Part shown: one piece after another, positions 28,834-38,364 of the stretch | Layout: each line of letters starts with the position of its first letter | How positions within the stretch are numbered: the first letter of the stretch is position 1 | Assembly (NCBI GenBank): GCA_004168015.1 | Contig: SEYW01000014.1 | Location: forward strand, 47,439 to 111,438 | DNA from: Methylolobus aquaticus | Lineage (GTDB): Bacteria; Pseudomonadota; Gammaproteobacteria; Methylococcales; Methylococcaceae | Reading direction: 5' to 3' | DNA length: 64,000 nucleotides | Made by a program: the position numbers and the translations under genes | The notes under the pieces: model-generated | The model's database searches: none | What the model saw: the letters and a program-made list of their open reading frames with translations, nothing else | What the model was told of the DNA's origin: nothing

Positions 28834-30453
28834 ATGAACCTCCGCATCGCGATCGCACAGCTCGACTTCCTCGTCGGTGACGTGGCCGGCAACAGCCGCC
28901 GCGTCCTCCAGGCAGCCAGCGAGGCGCGCGACCGCCTTGGGGCGCACGCCGTCGTCTTCCCCGAACTCACCTTGTCGGGCTACCCGCCCGAGGACCTGAT
29001 CCTCCGGCCCGATTTCCTGCGCTGTGTCGACGACGCGCTGCAGGGGCTCGCGGCCCAGGTGCGGGGCATCGACGTCATCGTCGGCTTTCCGGAGCGTCAG
29101 GTCGGCATGCCCTACAACAGCGCCGCGGTGCTGCGGGAGGGCAGGGTGCACTGCATCTACCGCAAGCAGGCCTTGCCGAACTACGGCGTGTTCGACGAGA
29201 AGCGCTATTTCCTGCCCGGCGCCGATGCCTGCGTGTTCGAACTGCATGGCGTACCGGTGGGGCTGACGATCTGCGAGGACATCTGGCTGCCGGGGGCCGT
29301 CGAGGGCGCGGCCGCGGCCGGCGCACGGCTGGTGCTGAACCTCAACGCCTCGCCGTTTCAGGTCGGCAAGGGCGATGACCGCGAGCGGGTGGTCCGTGAT
29401 CGCGTCACGATGGCGGGCGTGCCGGTCGTTTACGCGAACCTGGTCGGTGGCCAGGACGAACTCGTTTTCGACGGCTCGTCCTTCGTCATGAACGCCGCCG
29501 GGTCGGTCGCCGCCCGAGCACCTGCCTTCGAGGAAGCGCTGTTCGCGGTCGATTTCGCCTGCACCGCGTCTCCCGAACCGCTTTCCGCCACGGTGACGCC
29601 GCCGCTGGAAGAGACCGCCGCCGTGTACCAGGCGCTGGTGACCGGTATTCGCGACTATGTCACCAAGAACCGTTTTGCCGGCGCGGTGTTGGGTTTGTCC
29701 GGCGGCATCGATTCGGCCCTGACGCTCGCGCTGGCGGCGGATGCACTGGGAGCCGGGAACGTCGAGGCGGTGCTGATGCCGTCGCGCTACACGGCCGACA
29801 TCAGCGTGACCGATGCCGAGGAGCAGGCCGAACTGATGGGCGTTGCCCACCATGTGATTCCGATCGAGCCGGCTTTCCGCACTTTCACGGAGACCCTGGC
29901 CGACACCTTCGAGGGTCTGCCCGCCGACACCACCGAGGAGAACATCCAGGCCCGCTGCCGGGGCGTGATCCTGATGGCCATCTCGAACAAGAAGCGCAAG
30001 ATCCTGCTGACCACCGGCAACAAGAGCGAGATGAGCGTCGGCTACGCGACCCTGTACGGCGACATGGCCGGCGGCTTCGCGCCGCTGAAGGACGTGCCCA
30101 AGCTGCTGGTCTACCGCCTGGCGGATTATCGGAATGGGATCTCGCGCGTCATTCCGCAGCGGGTCATCGACCGGCCGCCTTCGGCCGAGTTGCGGCCGGA
30201 CCAGAAGGACGAGGACTCGTTGCCTCCCTACGATCTGCTCGATCCCATCCTGGCCTTGTACGTCGAGGAAGACTGCTCGGTCGAGGACATCGTCGCCGCA
30301 GGCTATCCCGAGGACGCGGTCCGGCGGGTGGCCTGGCTGGTCGACAGCAACGAGTACAAACGCCGCCAGGCCCCGCCCGGCGTCAAGATTTCCCGGCGGG
30401 CCTTTGGACGCGACCGCCGCTATCCCATCACCTGCGGGTATGGGCGGTGCTGA
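28834..30453 (+). CDS. nadE: Glutamine-dependent NAD+ synthetase
   Basis: This 539-residue two-domain enzyme makes NAD+ from nicotinic acid adenine dinucleotide using glutamine-derived ammonia. The N-terminal nitrilase-like domain has the Glu-Lys-Cys triad in VVFPELTLSGYPPED, CIYRKQALPNYGVFDEKRYF and GLTICEDIWLP. The C-terminal synthetase has the ATP loop GLSGGIDSALTLALAADALG and KSEMSVGYATLYGDMAGGFAPLKDV. ATG 28834 starts MNLRIAIAQLDF, the conserved first strand. The last residues (ITCGYGRC) deviate from the common ending, and only the tail is affected. Confidence 0.95.
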   Translation: MNLRIAIAQLDFLVGDVAGNSRRVLQAASEARDRLGAHAVVFPELTLSGYPPEDLILRPDFLRCVDDALQGLAAQVRGIDVIVGFPERQVGMPYNSAAVLREGRVHCIYRKQALPNYGVFDEKRYFLPGADACVFELHGVPVGLTICEDIWLPGAVEGAAAAGARLVLNLNASPFQVGKGDDRERVVRDRVTMAGVPVVYANLVGGQDELVFDGSSFVMNAAGSVAARAPAFEEALFAVDFACTASPEPLSATVTPPLEETAAVYQALVTGIRDYVTKNRFAGAVLGLSGGIDSALTLALAADALGAGNVEAVLMPSRYTADISVTDAEEQAELMGVAHHVIPIEPAFRTFTETLADTFEGLPADTTEENIQARCRGVILMAISNKKRKILLTTGNKSEMSVGYATLYGDMAGGFAPLKDVPKLLVYRLADYRNGISRVIPQRVIDRPPSAELRPDQKDEDSLPPYDLLDPILALYVEEDCSVEDIVAAGYPEDAVRRVAWLVDSNEYKRRQAPPGVKISRRAFGRDRRYPITCGYGRC

Positions 30454-30554
30454 CGGCCATTGGGCCACGATCTGCGCCGACTGCGCAGTTCTGAAAAGCC
30501 ACAGACCGCCGTAAGGCGCCCATCCAAAACCGTCTCGCGAGGCGTTGGAGCCGA

Positions 30555-33500
30555 ATGAAGGATAAGGAAGTTCTTCACCAGCCGATTGTCCTGATCGTCG
30601 ACGATTCGCCCGAGGATCGACACACCTGTCGCACGTTCCTGGATACCGGGTATCGGGTGTCGGAAGCCGACACGGGCCAGGCGGGTCTTGAACTGGTCCG
30701 GCGTCTGAAGCCAGATTGCATCCTGCTCGACTACCGTCTCCCCGATTTCGACGGTCTCGAGTTTCTCGAGGCGCTGCATCAGGACCCGTCATGTGAGCGG
30801 CCCGCGGTGGTGGTGCTGACCGGCCATGCCGATGTGACCTTGGCGGTCGCTGCCTTGCAAGCGGGAGCCAGCGACTTCATCGAGAAGGACCACATCACCG
30901 CGCTATCGATCAAACAGGTCGTGGCCAGGGCCATCAGCAACGTGCAGTTGCGTCGTGACCTCGACCGTCAACGCCAGTGGCTCGATGCGACGTTCGCCGG
31001 CGTTGCCGACGGCGTGGTGGCGGTGGATGCGGCGGGCCGAGTGACGCTGTGCAACCAGGCCTTCGGCGAACTGAGCGGATGGTCACTGGCCGAAGCCATG
31101 GGGCAGCCAATCAATGAGGTTCTGGCGTTCACGCAGGACGGGTCGGCTAGTTATTGGCGGCAGACACTCCGGCAAATCCTGAGCGGTGAGCGGCAGGTAG
31201 CAACGCCCCGCTGGTCGGGCCAGTTGATCGCACGGAATGGGAGCCGGCGTTCGATCGCCTTCAAACTGGCCCCGATCCTCGCCCAGAGCAATACAGACAC
31301 GGGCGTGGTGATCACGCTGACTGATGTCGGCGAGATTGATGAGGCGAGACAGGCCTTGACGGAGCGCGAGTGGTGGCTACGGCTCGCGTTGGAAGCTTCC
31401 GGTGTCGGTTGCTTCGACTGGAACCTGGAGACCGGATCCGTGACCTGTGACCGGCAGCACGAAGCGCTCTGGGGGTTCCGGCCAGGGGAAACGATGGGTG
31501 CCTACGCGGATTTCGCGCGACGCGTCCATCCGGACGACCTGCCCATGGTGGAGGCCGCCGTGGCTCAAAGCCGGGCCGAACGGACGCACTACTGCTGCGA
31601 ATTCCGGGTCGTCTGGCCCGATGGCAGCGAGCACTGGGTGGTCGGTCGGGGCGAGTTTTCCTACCGGGAGGATGGTAGCGCGCTGCGCATGCGCGGCACC
31701 GTGGTCGAAGTGACGCAGCGCAAGCTGGCCGATGCCGCCTTGCAGGCAAGCCGGGAACTGTTGGCAAGGATCATCGAGAGCGCGCCGTCGGCAGTTTTTG
31801 CGATGGATCGCGAGCATCGTTTCACGCTAACCAACCCGGCCCACTTGTCTACCTGTCGGCTGCAGCCGGATGCTCTGATCGGGCGCACCGGACGCGACGT
31901 TTTCCCCGCCGCGACGGCCGAGCGGCTTTGGGCCGACAACGAACAAGTCATGCGTACGGGGCAAGCGTTGCAACTGGAGGAGGAACTGGTCCTTGCCGAT
32001 GGTACCCGTATCGACGTCATCACGATCAAGTTCCCGTTGCGCGATGTGGAGGGCGTGATTGTCGGCATGGGTGGCGTGGCCACGGATGTCTCCGAGCTCA
32101 AGCGTGTGCGGCAGGCCCTGTTTGCCGCCGAGCAGCGCTTCCGCCTGGCGATGGAGGTCACCCAGGATGGAATCTGGGACTGGGATATCACGACCGGGAA
32201 TACCTACTACAGTCCGGCCTATTTCGGAATGCTCGGCTACGAGCCCGGAAATTTCCCCGAATCCTTTGAGACGTGGACCGACTTGTTGCACCCCGAGGAG
32301 CGGGAAGCGGTTACAGCCGGGGCTCTGCACCTGTTGGCGACCGCCGGCGAGTACCAGCTGGAATTTCGAATGCGTACGCGGGCGGGTTCCTATATCTGGG
32401 TCATCAGCCGCGGGAAGGTTGTCGCGAGGGATGCGGAAGGGAATCCCCTGAGGGTGATCGGGACGCATATCGACATCACCGGGCGCAAAGCGGCGGAGCA
32501 GGCACTGAGGATCAGCGAGGAGGGTTTGCGCCTTGCACTGGATGCCGCGCAGATGGGAACGTTCGATTGGGACCTCGTGACCGGGCGTGTCGCTTTGTCG
32601 CCCCGGCAAGAAACGCTCTCGGGCTTTTCGCCCGGCGAGTTCGACGGCACCTACGCGGTGGCAACGCAACGGGTCGACCGTAACGACCTGCCTGCCGTCG
32701 AAAGAGAGTTGGCCCGTTGCCGGGCCGCGCGCGAGCCTTTTTCGTTGGAATATCGCGTGAACTGGCCGGACGGGAGCAACCATTGGGTGAGCGCTCTGGG
32801 CGAATTCGAGTATGCGAGCGACGGTACGCCGCTGCGGCTGCGGAGGGTGACGATGGATGTCTCCGACCGCAAGGCGCGCGAAACGGCGCTACGTGAGGCG
32901 GAAGCATGGCGCCTGGCGTCACGCTACACGCGCTCCCTGATCGAGACGAGCCTGGACCCGCTGGTGACCATCAGCGCCGACGGCGTCATCACCGATGTCA
33001 ATCGAGCGACCGAAGACGCTACCGGATATCCCCGTGCGCAACTGATTGGCAGCGACTTCGCGGACTATTTCACCGAGCCGGCCCAAGCCCGCGCCGTTTA
33101 CCAGCAGGCCTTTGCGGAAGGTCGTGTGCGGGACCAGCAGCTGACCCTCCGGCATACGTCCGGGCAACTGACGGACGTGTTGTACGACGCCTCTGTTGTC
33201 CGCAGCGAAGACGGCGGTATCCAGGGTGTTTTCGCCGCCGCTCGCGACATCACGGCCCGTCTTCGCGCCGAAGCCGCGCTGCGGGTCAGCCAGGCGACCT
33301 TGCAGCGCGCCCAGTCCGTTGGGCAGATCGGCAGTTGGCGTCTGTGTCGCGACTCCGAGGTTTTCGAAATTTCCGAGGAGACGGCCAAGCTGTTCGATCT
33401 CCCGGGTGACCGGCCCGTCAGTTTCACCGAATGGTTCGCTCGTGTTCATCCCGACGATCAGGCGGGCGTTGCGGCGGCCTGGCGGGATGCCTTGCGCGGT

Positions 33501-35258
33501 GCGCCATACGAGAGGGTCTACCGCATCGTCGTTCGGGGTGAGATCTTCTGGATCAGGGCCCTCGCGGAACTGGAGTTCGACGAAAGCGGCACGCTGTTGA
33601 GCGGCGTGGGCACGGCGCAGGACGTCACACGGCTCAAGCGGGCGGAATTCGAGGTCCGGCGAACTGCCCAACGCCTGCAGTTGGCTACCGAAGCGGCGGA
33701 TATCGGAATTTGGACCTGGAGTTTTGCTGATGACCGCCTGAATTGGGACGACCGGCTTTTGGCCTGGTACGAGGTGCCGGACGGCATGCGCGAGACCGGG
33801 CCTGACTACGCATTCTGGCGATCACGGGTTCATCCCGACGATATCGAACGTATAGAAGCCAATTTTTCGGCTGCCAGGCTTGCGCAATCCGTCTGGTCGG
33901 GCGAATTCCGCATCCTGTTGCCGGGGGGGCGGGTCCGCTACATCGAATCGGCCGCGCTGTTCGAATATCACCCGGATGGCGCAGCGGTGAGGATGGTCGG
34001 GATCAACCGCGATGTAACGGCGCAGCGTGCGCTCGAGGAGAACCTCCGGGAGGCGAGGACTGCAGCCGATGCAGCGAACGAGGCCAAAGGTGCTTTCCTG
34101 GCCAATGTGAGTCACGAGATTCGGACACCCATGAATGCGATCCTTGGCTTCGCACAACTGTTGGAGAAGGATGCGCTCACTCCCGAGCAGCGCGGGATGG
34201 TGCGGCGGATACGCACCGCCAGCGAATCATTGATGGGCCTGCTCAATGACATCCTCGACTTTTCCAAGATCGAGTCAGGCCGTTTCGCCCTCGAGCGGCA
34301 GCCCTTCTCGCTCGACGGAGTGTCGTCCAATGTCATCGGACTGCTGCGCTCGATGGCCGTCGGCAAAGGCCTGGAACTGAGGTTCGACATGCCGGCCAAC
34401 TGCGATATCACACTCCTCGGGGACGCGGGCCGACTGGAACAGGTGCTCGTCAATCTGACCAGCAATGCGATCAAGTTCACCGACCAGGGCAGCGTCGAGG
34501 TACGGGTGATCGCGAAGGAGGTGACCGGGACCCAGGCGCGCCTGCGCTTCGAGGTCCGCGATACCGGCATCGGCATCTCGCAGGAACAACAGGACGCCCT
34601 GTTTACGCGCTTCACGCAAGCCGATGGCAGCATCACCCGCCGCTACGGCGGGACGGGCCTCGGGCTTTCCATCAGCAAGCACCTCATCGAAGCAATGGGC
34701 GGAACGCTCGGCTTCGACAGTACCCTGGGCGTCGGCAGCACCTTCTGGTTCGAAGCGAGTTTCCCGCTGGCCCCCGCGGACGCCCTGTTGGAAACGGCGG
34801 TGGCGTCTGCGCCTTTGACCGTGACCGGTCCCAGGCTGAAGGGACTGCAGTGCCTCGTGGTCGACGATAGCGCGATGAACCGCGACCTTCTGCAATACCT
34901 GCTGCAGCGGGAGGGGGCTGAGGTTGACGTTGCCGCCGATGGTCGCGCGGCGCTGGAGTACCTGCGTGCGCGAAGTCAGCCCGTCGATGCCGTTCTGATC
35001 GATCTCCAGATGCCAGTGATGGATGGACTCGAGTTGATCGGTGCAATACGCGGTGAACTCGGTCTGAGCGGGCTGCCTTTGATCGCCGTTTCGGCTGCGG
35101 CGGGACGGAAGCAGCGGCAGGCGGCAGAGAACGCTGGCGCCAACGACTTCCTGCTCAAACCGGTGGACCTGGAGACATTCGTCACCACGCTGCTCCGCTG
35201 GACGCAACCCGCCGTGCCAGTCGTGACGGCGCCGGACCCAAGATCGGGAACGGATTGA
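30555..35258 (+). CDS. Very large cytoplasmic hybrid histidine kinase (REC - about eight PAS - HK - REC)
   Basis: This 1,567-residue protein has no membrane segment. An N-terminal receiver domain (about 10-125, phosphoacceptor Asp59 in [10 protein letters not shown]) is followed by roughly eight PAS-type sensor domains between 140 and 1165. Several are of the PAS_3 kind with HPDD and a final LR..G...DVT motif. The kinase core has the phosphoacceptor His1187 in [17 protein letters not shown], then [10 protein letters not shown] and [17 protein letters not shown]-terminal receiver has Asp1483 in [16 protein letters not shown] four bases before ATG 30555 supports the start. No output regulator is adjacent, so it probably signals to a partner elsewhere through phosphorelay. 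Confidence 0.93.
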   Translation: MKDKEVLHQPIVLIVDDSPEDRHTCRTFLDTGYRVSEADTGQAGLELVRRLKPDCILLDYRLPDFDGLEFLEALHQDPSCERPAVVVLTGHADVTLAVAALQAGASDFIEKDHITALSIKQVVARAISNVQLRRDLDRQRQWLDATFAGVADGVVAVDAAGRVTLCNQAFGELSGWSLAEAMGQPINEVLAFTQDGSASYWRQTLRQILSGERQVATPRWSGQLIARNGSRRSIAFKLAPILAQSNTDTGVVITLTDVGEIDEARQALTEREWWLRLALEASGVGCFDWNLETGSVTCDRQHEALWGFRPGETMGAYADFARRVHPDDLPMVEAAVAQSRAERTHYCCEFRVVWPDGSEHWVVGRGEFSYREDGSALRMRGTVVEVTQRKLADAALQASRELLARIIESAPSAVFAMDREHRFTLTNPAHLSTCRLQPDALIGRTGRDVFPAATAERLWADNEQVMRTGQALQLEEELVLADGTRIDVITIKFPLRDVEGVIVGMGGVATDVSELKRVRQALFAAEQRFRLAMEVTQDGIWDWDITTGNTYYSPAYFGMLGYEPGNFPESFETWTDLLHPEEREAVTAGALHLLATAGEYQLEFRMRTRAGSYIWVISRGKVVARDAEGNPLRVIGTHIDITGRKAAEQALRISEEGLRLALDAAQMGTFDWDLVTGRVALSPRQETLSGFSPGEFDGTYAVATQRVDRNDLPAVERELARCRAAREPFSLEYRVNWPDGSNHWVSALGEFEYASDGTPLRLRRVTMDVSDRKARETALREAEAWRLASRYTRSLIETSLDPLVTISADGVITDVNRATEDATGYPRAQLIGSDFADYFTEPAQARAVYQQAFAEGRVRDQQLTLRHTSGQLTDVLYDASVVRSEDGGIQGVFAAARDITARLRAEAALRVSQATLQRAQSVGQIGSWRLCRDSEVFEISEETAKLFDLPGDRPVSFTEWFARVHPDDQAGVAAAWRDALRGAPYERVYRIVVRGEIFWIRALAELEFDESGTLLSGVGTAQDVTRLKRAEFEVRRTAQRLQLATEAADIGIWTWSFADDRLNWDDRLLAWYEVPDGMRETGPDYAFWRSRVHPDDIERIEANFSAARLAQSVWSGEFRILLPGGRVRYIESAALFEYHPDGAAVRMVGINRDVTAQRALEENLREARTAADAANEAKGAFLANVSHEIRTPMNAILGFAQLLEKDALTPEQRGMVRRIRTASESLMGLLNDILDFSKIESGRFALERQPFSLDGVSSNVIGLLRSMAVGKGLELRFDMPANCDITLLGDAGRLEQVLVNLTSNAIKFTDQGSVEVRVIAKEVTGTQARLRFEVRDTGIGISQEQQDALFTRFTQADGSITRRYGGTGLGLSISKHLIEAMGGTLGFDSTLGVGSTFWFEASFPLAPADALLETAVASAPLTVTGPRLKGLQCLVVDDSAMNRDLLQYLLQREGAEVDVAADGRAALEYLRARSQPVDAVLIDLQMPVMDGLELIGAIRGELGLSGLPLIAVSAAAGRKQRQAAENAGANDFLLKPVDLETFVTTLLRWTQPAVPVVTAPDPRSGTD

Positions 35259-35572
35259 GGCCTCCCGGTTCCGTTGCCTTTACGCCCTTTTTTGATCCGC
35301 ACTGAAGTTGACACCGAGGGATTTGGCTGGCGACCGGGATAGTGCGGCCGCCAACCGGCCAGACACATTGCGCGGGCGCGTATTGGCCGGATTGGTCCGG
35401 GTGCATCGATTCAAGGACTCCTTCACGATGAAAGGACGGTACAAGCGTCTTCGGCCCCGTTGCGGCGAAACCGTGGGATGCGAGGGGCTGGCCGTTCGGG
35501 GGAACTCCGGAGGCGCCTGCTGCGGTGATCTTCCTCCGGGTGATTGACAAAGAGACGTTGCCTTGCAGAAGT
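35259..35572. other. Intergenic region after the hybrid kinase
   Basis: About 310 bases with no supported gene. A six-T run at 35289-35294 follows an imperfect GC-rich stem near the kinase stop and could be a weak terminator. TTGACA occurs twice (near 35308 and 35544), but neither has a fitting -10 upstream of the next start codon. Confidence 0.5.
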
Positions 35573-36577
35573 ATGGATTCACTGAACACGTCGCCGATCA
35601 TGTCGCTCGACCACGGTTTTCCCTTCGATCCCACCTACGGCTACGACCTGGACGCCTTGCTGGCGGTGAGCCCGCCCGAGCCGCCGCCGGATTTCGCCGC
35701 CTTCTGGTCATCCCGCTACGCGAGAGCGAGGGAGCAGCGCCCCGCGGCTGAACTCCGCCCGGCGGGTTGGGCGGATGAGCGTTTCGAGGTCCATGACCTG
35801 AGTTACGAATCGACCGGGGGCATGCGCATCGGCGGCTGGGTACTGGCGCCGCGCAGGCTGCCGATCCGGCGCGGTTTCGTGATCGGTCACGGTTATGGCG
35901 GGCGGGAGAGCCCGGATCTGGACCTGCCCTTCGACGATGCCGTGCTGTTCTTTCCCTGCGCCCGCGGGATTTCGCGGAGTCGCTGCACAGGCTTGCCCGA
36001 GGCGCCCAACGAACACGTGCTGTGGGGCATAGACGATCGCGAACGCTATGTGCTGGGCGGCTGCGTGGACGATGTCTGGGTCGCCGTGACCGCGCTTGAG
36101 GAATTGTTTCCCGGCGCCCGCGGACGCGTGGGCTACCTGGGCATCAGCTTCGGCGGCGGCATCGGAGCGATGGCCGTGCCCTGGGACGAGCGGATCGCCA
36201 GAGCGCATTACAACGTTCCGAGCTTCGGACACCAGGCCTTGCGCCTGAGCTTGCCCACGATCGGTAGCGGCGAAGCCGTGAAGCGGTACCGGCAACAATG
36301 CGGTCACATTCCGGAAACCTTGCGTTACTACGATGCCGCCGTGGCATCCCGTTTCACAACGGTGCCGGTCCATGTGGCGGCGGCGTTGTTCGACCCGGTC
36401 GTCGCGCCACCCGGTCAGTTCGCCGTCTACAACGCGCTGCCCGCTGACAAGCGACTGTTCGTGCTGGACGCCGGTCATTTCGATTACCCCCGCCGCGTGG
36501 AGCAGCAACGGATGCTGCTGGCGGAACTCGAGCAATTTTTTGGGTGCGATGAATCGCGAATATCACCGTTGGTATAG
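35573..36577 (+). CDS. Alpha/beta hydrolase of the acetyl xylan esterase (CE7-like) type
   Basis: This 334-residue protein is a predicted esterase. The nucleophile elbow is GYLGISFGGGIGAM, the acid is likely Asp in ALFDPVVAPPGQFAVYNAL and the histidine is in LDAGHFDYPRR. The region VIGHGYGGRESPDLDLPFDD, followed by FPCARGISRS, fits the acetyl xylan esterase/cephalosporin deacetylase family. There is no signal peptide, so it acts in the cytoplasm. ATG 35573 or 35600 could be the start. The 3' end overlaps the next esterase gene by 29 bases, and a T6 run lies just before the overlap. The substrate is unknown. Confidence 0.82.
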   Translation: MDSLNTSPIMSLDHGFPFDPTYGYDLDALLAVSPPEPPPDFAAFWSSRYARAREQRPAAELRPAGWADERFEVHDLSYESTGGMRIGGWVLAPRRLPIRRGFVIGHGYGGRESPDLDLPFDDAVLFFPCARGISRSRCTGLPEAPNEHVLWGIDDRERYVLGGCVDDVWVAVTALEELFPGARGRVGYLGISFGGGIGAMAVPWDERIARAHYNVPSFGHQALRLSLPTIGSGEAVKRYRQQCGHIPETLRYYDAAVASRFTTVPVHVAAALFDPVVAPPGQFAVYNALPADKRLFVLDAGHFDYPRRVEQQRMLLAELEQFFGCDESRISPLV

Positions 36578-37277
36578 CCACCGGCTCGGTCGCGACATGG
36601 AGTTGCTGATCTTCGGTCACGCCGGCGCGAAAGTGCTGGTGTTTCCGACCCGCGACGGGCGTTTCTACGAATACGAGAATCTCCGGCTGGTGGACAGCGT
36701 CCGGCACAAGCTGGAGGCGGGGCAGTTGCAACTGTACTGTCTGGATAGCCTGGACCACGAGAGCTTCTACTGCTTCTGGCGCCACCCGGCCGACCGCATC
36801 CGGCGCCACATGCAGTTCGAGGATTACGTGCTGAACGAGGTGCTGCCGCTGATGGCCGCCAAGAACGGCCATCCGTGCACCATTGCCCACGGCTGCAGCC
36901 TCGGTGCGTACCACGCCGTGAATATCGCATTTCGCCATCCGCACCTGTTTCGCAAGGTCTGCGCGCTGTCAGGCCGTTATGACCTGACGCTGGGCATCGA
37001 GCACTTCCGCAACCTGTTCGATGGCTACTACGACGAGAACGTCTACCACCATACTCCCAGTCACTTCCTGCCGAACCTCGGTGACCACGGGCGGCTCGAT
37101 CACTTGCGCGCCATGGACATCGTGCTGGTCATCGGCGACGAAGACCCGTTCCTCGGCAACAACCTGAACCTGAGTCAAACCCTTTGGGAAAAAGGTATCG
37201 GGCATTCACTGCGCACCTGGCACGGTCGCGCCCACCAGGGTTCCGCCTGGCGCGGCATGGTTCCGGCCTACCTGTGA
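36549..37277 (+). CDS. Esterase D-like alpha/beta hydrolase
   Basis: This 242-residue hydrolase of the putative-esterase (PF00756-like) type has a nucleophile in TIAHGCSLGAYHAVNIAFRHP, an acid in VIGDEDPFLGNN and a histidine in TWHGRAHQGSAW. The N-terminus MNREYHRWYSHRLGRDMELLIFGH looks complete. The start lies inside the 3' end of the preceding hydrolase, in the +1 frame, so translation is probably coupled. The two proteins are different hydrolase families and may act in sequence on one substrate, but nothing nearby identifies it. Confidence 0.82.
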   Translation: MNREYHRWYSHRLGRDMELLIFGHAGAKVLVFPTRDGRFYEYENLRLVDSVRHKLEAGQLQLYCLDSLDHESFYCFWRHPADRIRRHMQFEDYVLNEVLPLMAAKNGHPCTIAHGCSLGAYHAVNIAFRHPHLFRKVCALSGRYDLTLGIEHFRNLFDGYYDENVYHHTPSHFLPNLGDHGRLDHLRAMDIVLVIGDEDPFLGNNLNLSQTLWEKGIGHSLRTWHGRAHQGSAWRGMVPAYL

Positions 37278-37415
37278 GCGCAGGCCGAGCGAAAAATGAC
37301 CGCGCGTGATTCGCGGCGTGGTACTTGTGTGGCTCCGCAGCCCGCGACAAGACACCCTCTTCTCTGGCAAACCCGGGTGGCGCTCGCGGCCGAAGCGCAT
37401 CTCGGGGTCAGGGTG

Positions 37416-37472
37416 TTTCGTGCGCATGGCGCACGAGAGGCCTCTGCTGTAGCGAGCGCCATGCGCACGAAA
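37416..37472. repeat. Nested inverted repeat between convergent genes
   Basis: TTTCGTGCGCATGGCGC (37416-37432) and GCGCCATGCGCACGAAA (37456-37472) are perfect 17-base complements around a 23-base centre. The left arm also belongs to a smaller hairpin (TCGTGCGC-ATG-GCGCACGA), and the centre contains AGAGGCCTCT. It lies between convergent genes, where a bidirectional terminator is expected, but no T-run follows on either strand. The nested dyad also resembles REP-like elements. Confidence 0.6.
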
Positions 37473-37488
37473 TCACTGAAAGCGGCCT

Positions 37489-38220
37489 TCAGGGCCGCGC
37501 GTGGACCGTCGCCAGCGGATCGGGCCGCTTCAGGAAGCCCGGCAGGTGATTCACGTCTTCCCAGAATGACGCGCCGCTGAGCGGCACGATGGGGTTCGCC
37601 GCGGTCCGCGACAGGGCCGGAATCCAGTCGGCCGGTATTGCATAATTCCGCCCGGCCTTGCCGGCGGTCAGGAAGGTTGCGAGACCGATCAGCCGGCCGC
37701 GCTCACTGAACAGGCCGCCCCCGCTCCCGCCCTGCACGAAGTCGGTCGACGTCTCGATGACCGGCGCACCATCGAATGGATGCAAGCCCTCGACCCGCCC
37801 CACCGAAAACGACATCCCGAGCGCGCGCGGAAACCCGTAGAAGTACACTTCCTCGCCCACCGACAGGTCAGCGGCACTGCCGAGTTGCGCCTGCGGCACG
37901 GGCAGCCCCGGGACCGTCAACAGGCAGAGATCGTGGCGCGGGTCCGCCTGCTGCGCGGTGACGCGGTAACGGACAGGCCCTTTCGCAACGACGATGGTGT
38001 GGGCCAGTCGGGTCACGTGACAGTTCGTCGCCACGTGGTCGCCGCCGATTGCGACGCCCGATCCGAAGAACATCGGTCCGCCCTCCGGGTAGGCATGGAT
38101 CTGCACGACGCTCAAGGACAAGCGATGATCCACCTCGGCCATGCCGTCGGAACACGACAAGGCCATGGAAAAGGCTGTTGCGATCGAGCATGCACGCTGC
38201 ATTGAAGCCGCTCCTGTCAT
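37489..38220 (-). CDS. Exported trypsin-like serine protease without PDZ domain
   Basis: This protein of up to 243 residues has a signal-peptide-like N-terminus (MQRACSIATAFSMALSCSDGMAE) and an S1 protease fold. The catalytic triad is His in VATNCHVTRL, Asp in DPRHDLCLLTV and Ser in FVQGGSGGGLFSERG. It resembles the protease half of DegP/HtrA-like proteins, but the chain ends soon after the catalytic serine region and has no PDZ domain. It probably acts in the periplasm. The start may be the ATG at 38220 or the one at 38202. It is divergent from the EF-G paralogue. Confidence 0.85.
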   Translation of the reverse strand: MTGAASMQRACSIATAFSMALSCSDGMAEVDHRLSLSVVQIHAYPEGGPMFFGSGVAIGGDHVATNCHVTRLAHTIVVAKGPVRYRVTAQQADPRHDLCLLTVPGLPVPQAQLGSAADLSVGEEVYFYGFPRALGMSFSVGRVEGLHPFDGAPVIETSTDFVQGGSGGGLFSERGRLIGLATFLTAGKAGRNYAIPADWIPALSRTAANPIVPLSGASFWEDVNHLPGFLKRPDPLATVHARP

Positions 38221-38320
38221 TGGTAACCCAGCACAATTTTGGAGTGGTCCTCGGGGCGTAAGTTCGCCGGTAACACGGGGTACGACCTTGAGGCCATAGC
38301 CGCGACTTCGCCCCAGCCTT

Positions 38321-38326
38321 TATACT
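38321..38326 (+). promoter_or_regulatory. Possible -10 element for the EF-G paralogue
   Basis: TATACT (one mismatch to TATAAT) lies 39 bases upstream of the GTG start in an A/T-rich patch. No matching -35 was found at 16-18 bases; TTGAGG at 38288 is too far away. Confidence 0.3.
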
Positions 38327-38364
38327 GCGCCGATTAAATTCTGGTGAATTTCGAGGGATGAACC

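Noticed and set aside
30555..35258. Possibility that the giant kinase is two genes joined by a sequencing error
   Set aside because: The frame is continuous with orderly PAS spacing and a single kinase core, so one long protein is the simplest reading.
35544..35549. TTGACA upstream of the CE7-like esterase
   Set aside because: It lies only 24 bases before the chosen ATG, leaving no room for a -10 and leader. It could serve a later start only.
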